Shown here piece by piece: positions 25,710-32,806 of a stretch of DNA of 64,000 nucleotides. The position numbers were made by a program, and so were the translations under genes. Source of the DNA: Dawidia soli (GTDB lineage: Bacteria > Bacteroidota > Bacteroidia > Cytophagales > Cyclobacteriaceae); NCBI RefSeq assembly GCF_018598185.1, contig NZ_JAHESC010000033.1:24878-88877 (forward strand), written 5' to 3'. Within the stretch, counting starts at the first letter, position 1, and each line of letters opens with the position of its first letter. The notes beneath the pieces were generated by a model. The model was given only the letters and a program-made list of their open reading frames with translations. It ran no database searches and was not told the DNA's origin.

Positions 25710-25851
25710 AATAAGGAGTAAAAGACGAAACGAGTTGAGTTTGGGCGTCGCATGCCGGGAGTCGAACCCGGAACACTTCCTCTGATCTGGTCAGAGCGTG
25801 TGATTCCTCCCTGTTTTGAGCGAAGTAACTCACTTCTACGACATCCTTATT
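25710..25851 (-). ncRNA. Y RNA-like unit A, adjacent to the Ro gene
   Basis: The 142-nt unit is closed by a perfect 8-bp helix AATAAGGA/TCCTTATT (25844-25851 with 25710-25717). The shared element is TGTCGTAG, and on the 3' side TTAC replaces TTGC, a compensating change. The second helix is GAGTT (25827-25831) with AACTC (25732-25736 or 25737-25741). The interior has a long hairpin around CTCTGA-CCAGA-TCAGAG and a canonical T-arm CCGGG-TTCGACT-CCCGG (25755-25771), but no D-arm. It is only a partial tRNA mimic. Confidence 0.7.
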
Positions 25852-25861
25852 TTCTTTTTAG

Positions 25862-25895
25862 AACCCTCTCCCTCCCTCACGGGAGGGAGAGGGTT
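25862..25895 (-). other. Perfect 15-bp hairpin between TROVE gene and RNA array
   Basis: AACCCTCTCCCTCCC (25862-25876) and GGGAGGGAGAGGGTT (25881-25895) pair without a mismatch around the 4-nt loop TCAC. It starts 9 bp beyond the TROVE stop codon. On the minus strand no T-run follows, so it looks more like an mRNA-end or processing hairpin than a terminator. On the plus strand GTTTT follows. Confidence 0.7.
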
Positions 25896-25903
25896 GTTTT
25901 ATA

Positions 25904-27421
25904 CTACAATGTTATGTTCTCGATCTCAGACAATGCCTGACGACCTTCGTCCAGTGCGTTCAACACGTCGAAGACCTTATCAGACCAGCCTGCGATCAGG
26001 TATACATCGTTACCACGTACATCTACCGGCGCCTGGCCGTGTCCGGCCAGGTCGAACAAGTACAGCTTTGCTTTTGGCGCCAGCTTCTTGTACAGTGCCC
26101 ACTGCGCCGACAGTGTTGCCGTGGCCCGCGTGGAATCGCTGGTCCACAGCTGACAATCCGTAAACAACATGATCTTATCGACGATCTGACGGCGGGCGAG
26201 CAGATCCTGTACGACCTTGTAGCCGTTGGTAGAATATCCTACCTCACCTTCGCGGCGGTAGAACTCCTGCACGTTACCCAGGATGTTCTTACGCGACACG
26301 CTCACGATCTTCCAGGTATCGCCAAACATACCGGTCTGTACCTGCGCGCAACGCGACTGCAGCAGCATTCCCAGCATCAACCCGATATCGTACAGCAATA
26401 CTTTGCTTTTTGCCGATACAGGCTTCTGCATCGACCCGGACACGTCGCAGGCGATGCACACCGAGGTATCGCGACCAAAGCCGCGGATGTTTGCCGCGCT
26501 ATGCGCCACAGCATCTTCCAATGCGCCCAACACCATCGGTGCCAGGCCGGACTTCAGCTCTTTCACCTCGCGGTATGCCGCCAGGAAACGGAACGGCAAC
26601 TGGCGTGACGTGGCTACGGCCTCACGGTCGGACAGGTATGCACACGCGCGTTCCATCGCCTGCGATGATACACCGTACTCCAGCATATTCCGCAGGTTTC
26701 GGAGCGTGGCCATATAGCCCAGCTTGCCGCTCAGGATCAGTTCCTCCCACTGTGCGCGGAAGGCAAGGATCTTCTGTCCTTCGCTATGGAATTTTTTCTG
26801 ACCCAGGCCCGACAGTGCAGTCTCCCAGGTATAAGGTATCTCCAGCGTGCCGTGCACGATCTTGTTAAACACGGCTTGTTGCTGCTCGCTCGCCGCTTTC
26901 GGGTGGACCAGGAACAAGGCGTCTTTCAGCTTGATCTCACCGGCGCGGTCGTATTTCGCGAACTGGTATTCATCAAAGGTGTTGAACGCTGCCGACAAGC
27001 CCCGCTGTATCTGCTTGGAAAGCTTGTTCAGCTTCTTGGCACCGGTACGCGCGTTGGCCAACTGGTAGTAAGCCAGCAGCTCGGTGATTTCGTCCGCGCG
27101 CTGTACTACCTGGTTCACCGTCTTCCCGATCAGGTTGTTTCCCGATTGGAGCTTTGCCAGCTCGACGGCCAGCATCAGGGGTACGCTACGCAAATGCATA
27201 CGCTGTCGTGCATAGACCGCCAGCCGGGCCACAAAATCAGGCTCGTTCAGCTCGATCAGCATACGGATCCGCTCCATGCGCTCGCCTGCCTTTTCGTAGA
27301 ACTTGTCGCTTAGCGATGTCGTTACCACGGCGCTATACAGCTCCAGGCGCTCATCCAGCCGATGCGCGGTAGCGCCTGCGTGGTTTGTCAGCGTGTTGGT
27401 TGTCCGTACATTGAATTTCAT
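25904..27421 (-). CDS. Ro60-family TROVE/vWA RNA-binding protein (bacterial Rsr)
   Basis: Ro60/Rsr is a ring-shaped HEAT-repeat protein that binds Y RNAs and misfolded or decaying RNAs, often with PNPase. The product (505 residues from ATG 27421; an upstream ATG at 27448 adds nine) has the helical TROVE ring (about 10-320). The C-terminal von Willebrand A domain has MIDAS motif DVSGS (326-330), a threonine in STNG and the third motif FTDCQ. It lies 128 bp after a sigma-factor gene on the same strand and directly before four Y RNA-like units. The start at 27421 gives the usual MKFNVRTTN beginning of the family. No RtcB/RtcA genes are nearby. Confidence 0.95.
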   Translation of the reverse strand: MKFNVRTTNTLTNHAGATAHRLDERLELYSAVVTTSLSDKFYEKAGERMERIRMLIELNEPDFVARLAVYARQRMHLRSVPLMLAVELAKLQSGNNLIGKTVNQVVQRADEITELLAYYQLANARTGAKKLNKLSKQIQRGLSAAFNTFDEYQFAKYDRAGEIKLKDALFLVHPKAASEQQQAVFNKIVHGTLEIPYTWETALSGLGQKKFHSEGQKILAFRAQWEELILSGKLGYMATLRNLRNMLEYGVSSQAMERACAYLSDREAVATSRQLPFRFLAAYREVKELKSGLAPMVLGALEDAVAHSAANIRGFGRDTSVCIACDVSGSMQKPVSAKSKVLLYDIGLMLGMLLQSRCAQVQTGMFGDTWKIVSVSRKNILGNVQEFYRREGEVGYSTNGYKVVQDLLARRQIVDKIMLFTDCQLWTSDSTRATATLSAQWALYKKLAPKAKLYLFDLAGHGQAPVDVRGNDVYLIAGWSDKVFDVLNALDEGRQALSEIENITL

Positions 27422-27507
27422 AACCTTTATATTTAATTGACGATACAAAGGTTAGGCCTTACTACGCAGCCTTTTTGCGCAGCACGTATGTTCTGTTATT
27501 TTTTTTA

Positions 27508-27545
27508 AAAGAGTGAAAAAAAGATCGGGTGGGGGAGAGTCCCCG
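27508..27545 (-). terminator. Probable terminator of the sigma-factor gene
   Basis: On the minus strand a G-rich/C-rich hairpin (TCGGG...CCCGA, with an inner GGGGA/TCCCC) directly after the sigma-factor stop is followed by TCTTTTTTT. This suggests the TROVE gene has its own promoter, although some read-through is possible. Confidence 0.5.
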
Positions 27546-27548
27546 ACA

Positions 27549-28136
27549 TTACCAGGGCCTCAACATCTTAATAAGGAAGGCCAGCAACATTACCCGGTCG
27601 AGCGAGAGCCTTAAATGCTTCAGAGCCGCCGAGATATAATTCTCCACCGTACGCGGTGAGATCTTCATGTGCTCGGCAATACGTTGCGTGGGCTCGTGCT
27701 GCATGCGGCTGAGCCGGAAGGCGGTTTGATAGTGCTCGGGTAATCCGGAGAGGCTTTCTTCGATGGTCTTATAGAGGTCCTTCAGGTGCAGGAGCTCTTC
27801 ACTGGAATTGTCCACACGCTCGGCGGTATAGAGTACAAAATCGGCGGCGTAGCGCTCGCGTACCGAGCGGGATTTGATGAATGTCAGGATCTTGTTTTTT
27901 GCGGCGCCGAAAAGCCAGGCTTCGACCGAGGTGTTGATCACGAGTGTATCGCGTTTGGCCCAGAGCGCCAGGAAGATCTCCTGTACGATCTCTTCGCAGA
28001 CTTCCTTCTTCTTGACTTTGCTATAGACATACCGATACAGGGCCGGCTCGAAGCGGTCGTAGAGTGCCTCAAAGGCTTTTGCCTGTTCAGCAGCAGGCAA
28101 CGCGAAGAAGTCCGAATGGTTGAATCCAGACGCCAT
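27549..28136 (-). CDS. ECF sigma factor (FecI-like)
   Basis: The 195-residue protein has sigma region 2 (about 22-90, with YRYVYSKVKKKEVCEEIVQEIFLALW) and region 4 (about 125-180, with GLPEHYQTAFRLSRMQ and RIAEHMKISPRTVENYISAAL). This is the layout of Bacteroidota FecI-type ECF sigma factors, which direct RNA polymerase to SusC/SusD genes once released by a FecR anti-sigma factor. The FecR gene lies 196 bp away on the opposite strand. Confidence 0.93.
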   Translation of the reverse strand: MASGFNHSDFFALPAAEQAKAFEALYDRFEPALYRYVYSKVKKKEVCEEIVQEIFLALWAKRDTLVINTSVEAWLFGAAKNKILTFIKSRSVRERYAADFVLYTAERVDNSSEELLHLKDLYKTIEESLSGLPEHYQTAFRLSRMQHEPTQRIAEHMKISPRTVENYISAALKHLRLSLDRVMLLAFLIKMLRPW

Positions 28137-28154
28137 AGAGTGGACCAGGGTATT

Positions 28155-28215
28155 GATTGAAGAAAGTTAGAATATTTTTATTTCAATCGAAAGCATGATC
28201 CGGATTTGATTGAAA
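28155..28215. repeat. GATTGAA repeats in the sigma/FecR divergent region
   Basis: GATTGAA occurs at 28155-28161 and 28208-28214, and as the inverted TTTCAATC at 28181-28188. The 28181 and 28208 copies form an 8-bp inverted repeat. They lie between the divergent sigma and anti-sigma genes and could be regulator or sigma recognition sites. Confidence 0.4.
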
Positions 28216-28332
28216 ACCAATGGTTTGGACATGATATAAAAGAATTTTACAGAAAACGTGTGCGTAAGGAGCGGCTCGGGCTACATCCTGTTATGGGGCC
28301 GCAGAAGTGGCCTGTTATCATCGACTATCTAT

Positions 28333-29289
28333 ATGAAGAAATCAGAATTTGAGCAGCTTATCGAGAAGTATCAGCAGGGGCTGTTGTCCGGAAAAGAAAA
28401 GGAGCTCATGGACGCATGGTTTGACGCCATCGGCCGTGACGAGGCACACCCCTTGCGGACGACGGCGGAGCGCGATGTTTTGAGGCGGCGGGTGATGGCG
28501 GGCGTGCACGGACATAAAACATGGGCCCCGGTGTATGCCTGGAGGATCGCAGCCTCTTTATTGTTGATAGCCGTGGCGTCGTTTGCGATCTGGCAGTATA
28601 TCGCACACGATGCCTATCTGCCGGTGGCGCAGCAACTGACGGCTTCGTCCGCCGAGGGATTTGTCCATAAGGTCCTCCTGGATGACGGAAGCCTGGTATG
28701 GCTGAAGAACAACAGCTCGCTGACCTATCCGGAGAAATTCACGGGGAAAGACCGGCGGGTTGTGCTTCGCGGCGAAGCGCTGTTTGAAGTAGCCAAAGAC
28801 GCCAGCCATCCCTTTATTATCCAATGCGGCGAGCTGACGACGACCGTGCTGGGTACCAGTTTTAATATCAAGTCCAGCGAAAAAGACATTGAAGTGGTCG
28901 TGCTGACGGGCAAGGTCTCGCTGACGGCGCAAAACGACGCGTCGGGCATTGTCGTCCTGCCGTCTGAGAAAGCGATATACCGCAAGGAGATGAAGCAGCT
29001 GGCCAAGGTCGAGGCGCAGCCAGAGGAGTCGGTGTCCAGCATTTCGGGCACGGAATACAACATGAATTTCGAGCAAACGCGGATGCAGGAAGCTATCCGG
29101 CGGATCGAGCTCAAATTCAATGTGACCATATCCCTGACCGACCCGAGCATGGGGAACTGTATCATTACGGCCAACCTGACGGACCAATCGCTCAGGAAGA
29201 CCCTAGACGTCATAACCCTGACGTTGCGCGCGCACTACGAAGTGAATGGAAAGACCGTCACCCTGACCGGCACGGGGTGCAGTGAATAA
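28333..29289 (+). CDS. FecR-family anti-sigma factor
   Basis: The 318-residue protein has a short cytoplasmic N-terminal sigma-binding part, one membrane helix (about 70-87, IAASLLLIAVASFAIWQYIA), and a periplasmic FecR domain (about 105-205, with DDGSLVWLKNNSSLTYP and GEALFEVAKDASHPF). A C-terminal DUF4974/STN-like domain (about 245-318) follows. In this family the periplasmic part senses the STN domain of a partner SusC and releases the sigma factor. The start at 28333 (MKKSEFEQ) fits the family better than an upstream ATG at 28258. Confidence 0.93.
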   Translation: MKKSEFEQLIEKYQQGLLSGKEKELMDAWFDAIGRDEAHPLRTTAERDVLRRRVMAGVHGHKTWAPVYAWRIAASLLLIAVASFAIWQYIAHDAYLPVAQQLTASSAEGFVHKVLLDDGSLVWLKNNSSLTYPEKFTGKDRRVVLRGEALFEVAKDASHPFIIQCGELTTTVLGTSFNIKSSEKDIEVVVLTGKVSLTAQNDASGIVVLPSEKAIYRKEMKQLAKVEAQPEESVSSISGTEYNMNFEQTRMQEAIRRIELKFNVTISLTDPSMGNCIITANLTDQSLRKTLDVITLTLRAHYEVNGKTVTLTGTGCSE

Positions 29290-29316
29290 CGTATCCGCTA
29301 CCTAAACAAATAACAT

Positions 29317-29352
29317 ATGAACAAACCCGCCAATAGTACCAATACAAGCTAG
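29317..29352 (+). CDS. Possible 11-residue leader peptide upstream of susC
   Basis: ATG at 29317 opens a frame of 11 codons (MNKPANSTNTS) ending at TAG. It lies 27 bp after fecR and 122 bp before susC. A hairpin follows (GGCAGA 29385-29390 with TCTGCC 29406-29411, inner GTG-TTCG-CAC). The arrangement resembles an attenuator leader, but the frame is short and could be chance. Confidence 0.25.
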   Translation: MNKPANSTNTS

Positions 29353-29474
29353 AAAAAAGCCAATACCGCTACAGCCTAAAAAAAGGCAGAAGTGTTCGCA
29401 CCACCTCTGCCCCCCGTCAAAAACGGTAGGCTAATGTTTCACCTCGAGAGTTTCACACTAAACCTTTAACAAAA

Positions 29475-32400
29475 ATGCAAAAATTTACGATCAGTTGGAT
29501 CGGTAAGCTTATGCGTATTACCCTAATACAGGCAACTCTTGCCATGACCCTTTTCGGTATCGCGATCGCCGGCGACAACTACGGCCAGCTTCTCGAACTG
29601 CAGGTGACGGTAAAATACCGTAACGAATCCATCCGGAATGTACTTTCAGGCATTGAGCGCAAGAGCTCGGTCAAATTTGCGTACAGCGGCAGCATGCCCG
29701 CCCTGGAAGAAAAAGTGACCATTGCGGTAAATAGCACCCGGCTAAAAGATGTGCTGGAGACCCTGCTAAAGCCCCGCGGTATAGCATACATCGAAGAGAG
29801 CGACTTTATCATCCTTTCCGACCGGCCCCTGGACCAGAAGGCAAAAAATCCCGATAACTATCAATCCATGCTTACGCCGGTCGACCGGACCGTGTCTGGT
29901 ATTGTGTCGGACGGAGAGAACGCCGGCCCGTTACCGGGCGTAAACGTCGTGATCAAAGGAACGAGCATCGGTACCACTACCGACGCCGACGGCCGGTACT
30001 CTCTGAACGTGCCCGACGAGGGGGGTGTGCTGGTATTTTCGTTTATCGGCTATGCGACGCAGGAAGTGATTATCAACGGCCGGACGACCATCGATGTGGC
30101 GATGGCGGCCGATATTACATCCCTGGACGAAGTCGTCGTCGTGGGGTATGGCACGCAGCAGCGAAAGAACGTGACGACAGCCATTACGCAGGTTTCGTCG
30201 GAAGACCTTTTGCAGGTAGCCGGCAACGGAGCGTTGATGGCCATACAGGGCAAAGTGGCGGGGTTGTCGATCGTCAACACCGCGGCGGCCGACCCCAATT
30301 CCACCCCGGACTTTCAGTTGCGGGGTGTATCCTCCCGCAACGCGGGCCTGGGGCCGCTGTTCGTGATCAACGGTATACCGGGCGGCAACATCGACAACCT
30401 CAACCAGAACGACATCGAGTCGGTGACCGTGTTGAAAGGGGGCGCTGCCGCGGCCATTTATGGTACCCGGGGCAGCAACGGTGTCATTCTTGTGACGACC
30501 AAGAAAGGAACCACCACTCCCCAGGCTTTTTATGATGGCTATGTCAGCTTCAATTATTTAGCCAATACGTTGGACGTCCTTTCGCGGGACGAATTTGTGG
30601 CGAATGGCCGGGGCGTCGATTACCACGGCAATACCGACTGGTTAAAATCCATCACCCACGAACCGGCCGTATCGCAGAAACATACGCTGCAGCTCTCCGG
30701 TGGAAGCGATCTGACCAATTATATGATCTCCTTCGACTACCGCGATGCCGATGGAATCGACCTGCGATCGAACAAAGAGGAGTACGGTGCGCGGCTAAAC
30801 CTGAATCACCACTCGGCCAATAATCTGTACGTTGCCACCATTACGATTGCGCCGCGCTATTTAAGATCCAATAATATCAGCAAGAACGGTTTTAGCCAGG
30901 CGTTGTTCCTAAACCCGACGATACCCGTTCAGGATACCCTGAACAGTGCGCGGTATTTTAATATCCGCACCGGGTTTGATGGTGCCTTTAACCCCGTAGA
31001 GGAACTAAAGACAGTCGAGAGCGGCACGGAAGGGAAATACCTCGACTGGAGCGCTTCGTTCAGACTGAACCTGCTGAAGAACCTGTACACGCAGGTCAGC
31101 CTCAGCGAGCAGACGACCGACTTCTTTGACTTTGGATTCACGCCTTCGTATAACACTACCCGGATCAATAACGACGGCGGGAGGAATACAGCCAGCCGGG
31201 CGTATAAGAAGCGCGATCAAAAGATCTTTGAGTGGATCGGCAATTACAATCTCTCCTTCGACAAACACAACGTAGAGGTCATGGGCGGCTATTCGTTCAA
31301 CTATTTCGTCAATGAAGGGATGAACGCCTCCAATGAGCAATTTCCCTCGGATGTGCTCACGTATAATAACCTGGGGACCGGAACCTGGATCCTGGAGAGC
31401 CCCCAAAACCGGTTGGGTTCGTATAAATCGGATGCCAAGCTGATAGCCTTTTTCGGCCGCGTGAACTATGACTTTGCCGACCGGTATTATGTCTCCGCCA
31501 GCTTGCGTCGTGAAGGATCATCCAAGTTTGGTATCGGCAACAAGTGGGGCAATTTTCCCGGTGTTTCCGTGGGATGGCGGATCACTAACGAAGCCTTTTT
31601 CCCGGCGGTGGATGCCATCGACGATCTTAAATTCCGGGCAGACTTCGGGGTGACCGGAAATCAGGATTTTAACCGTGGAGGCGAGGACCTGGGCAGTTAC
31701 ATGTCCATGGACACCTATTCGGGCTATGGGTTCTATGCCTATCAGGGTGTATACTACCAGGTGTGGGGCCCCAGCCAAAATACCAACTACAACCTGCGGT
31801 GGGAAAAGTCCGAGAATATAAACATCGGTGTCGATTTCGAGCTCTTCGACCGGAGACTGACCGGCAGCGTGAACTATTATACCCGGAAGAATAAAGATCT
31901 CCTGGGTAACTACAATGTTCCTGTCCCGCCCAATGTGCAAGGCGCTACCTATGTAAACGTCGGTACGATGAAGAACTCCGGTTTGGAGATCCAGCTGGAG
32001 GGCGAGCCCTATCGTTCGGATAAATTTACCTATGGGGTGACATTTGCCGGCGCCACCAACAGCAATGAGTTTGTGTCGTTTTCAAACGAGCTGTACCATG
32101 GTCAGAACTTTTCAGACATCGCAGGCCTGGGTGGCATGGGCAGCTCCGGACTGAATGCGCAGCGCCTGGAAGAAGGCAAACGCATTGGCAGCTTCTACAT
32201 GCTGAAATCCGCCGGGGTGGATGCCACCGGCCGGTTATTGGTTTACGACAAGGCCGGAGAGGTCATTCCGGGGAACCGGGCGAAAGCCGAAGACCGCCAG
32301 TATGTGGGGAACGGGCTTCCGAAGTTCACCGCCAGCCTGGGCAACAACTTCAGCTACGGCAACTTCAGCCTGAGTATCTTTTTACGTGGTGCCTTTGGAT

Positions 32401-32789
32401 ATGATCTGTACAATACCACCGCGTATTTCCTCGGTACACCCGCGACCCAGAAAGGTGTCAACGTGCTGGCATCGGCGTATGACGGTGGAAAGTATTCGGC
32501 CCTCACCAATCCCGAGACGTACTCATCGCTTTCCGATTACTTTCTCGAAAAGGGTGACTTTGTGAAGATCGATAACGTGACGCTGGGCTATACGTTCAAG
32601 AACCCCATCGAGTTCCTGTCGTCGGTAAGACTCTATTTTACTGCGCGGAATTTGTACACGTTCACTAAGTTCACCGGTGGTGATCCCGAATCGGTGAGTG
32701 TGAACGGCTTGACGCCGGGTATCAATACCTCGCTGCCGTACTATCCTTCTTCTACCCAGCTCATCGCTGGCTTACAACTCAAGTTTTAA
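29475..32789 (+). CDS. SusC-like TonB-dependent transporter with N-terminal STN signalling domain
   Basis: The 1104-residue protein has a signal peptide (about 1-32) and then an STN domain (about 40-115, with RNVLSGIERKSSVKFAYSG and LEETLLKPRG-like text). Next come a carboxypeptidase-regulatory-like domain (about 140-215, GVNVVIKGTSIGTTTDADG), the plug starting EVVVVGYGTQQRK, and the barrel to the C-terminus (LIAGLQLKF). STN-bearing SusC proteins pass ligand status to a FecR protein across the periplasm. This fits the sigma/FecR genes just upstream. SusD follows by 17 bp. Confidence 0.96.
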   Translation: MQKFTISWIGKLMRITLIQATLAMTLFGIAIAGDNYGQLLELQVTVKYRNESIRNVLSGIERKSSVKFAYSGSMPALEEKVTIAVNSTRLKDVLETLLKPRGIAYIEESDFIILSDRPLDQKAKNPDNYQSMLTPVDRTVSGIVSDGENAGPLPGVNVVIKGTSIGTTTDADGRYSLNVPDEGGVLVFSFIGYATQEVIINGRTTIDVAMAADITSLDEVVVVGYGTQQRKNVTTAITQVSSEDLLQVAGNGALMAIQGKVAGLSIVNTAAADPNSTPDFQLRGVSSRNAGLGPLFVINGIPGGNIDNLNQNDIESVTVLKGGAAAAIYGTRGSNGVILVTTKKGTTTPQAFYDGYVSFNYLANTLDVLSRDEFVANGRGVDYHGNTDWLKSITHEPAVSQKHTLQLSGGSDLTNYMISFDYRDADGIDLRSNKEEYGARLNLNHHSANNLYVATITIAPRYLRSNNISKNGFSQALFLNPTIPVQDTLNSARYFNIRTGFDGAFNPVEELKTVESGTEGKYLDWSASFRLNLLKNLYTQVSLSEQTTDFFDFGFTPSYNTTRINNDGGRNTASRAYKKRDQKIFEWIGNYNLSFDKHNVEVMGGYSFNYFVNEGMNASNEQFPSDVLTYNNLGTGTWILESPQNRLGSYKSDAKLIAFFGRVNYDFADRYYVSASLRREGSSKFGIGNKWGNFPGVSVGWRITNEAFFPAVDAIDDLKFRADFGVTGNQDFNRGGEDLGSYMSMDTYSGYGFYAYQGVYYQVWGPSQNTNYNLRWEKSENINIGVDFELFDRRLTGSVNYYTRKNKDLLGNYNVPVPPNVQGATYVNVGTMKNSGLEIQLEGEPYRSDKFTYGVTFAGATNSNEFVSFSNELYHGQNFSDIAGLGGMGSSGLNAQRLEEGKRIGSFYMLKSAGVDATGRLLVYDKAGEVIPGNRAKAEDRQYVGNGLPKFTASLGNNFSYGNFSLSIFLRGAFGYDLYNTTAYFLGTPATQKGVNVLASAYDGGKYSALTNPETYSSLSDYFLEKGDFVKIDNVTLGYTFKNPIEFLSSVRLYFTARNLYTFTKFTGGDPESVSVNGLTPGINTSLPYYPSSTQLIAGLQLKF

Positions 32790-32806
32790 TGTCAATATAC
32801 TAGCGT

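Noticed and set aside
25321..25860. Array of ordinary tRNA genes in the region after the TROVE gene
   Set aside because: T-arms and D-arms are present, but in the wrong order or incomplete. The acceptor strands only pair when the D-arm half comes after the T-arm half, and each unit is enclosed by an extra terminal helix.
25752..25940. Small plus-strand open reading frame over unit A
   Set aside because: It lies opposite conserved RNA structure and runs into the antisense of the TROVE gene; there is no homology or start context.
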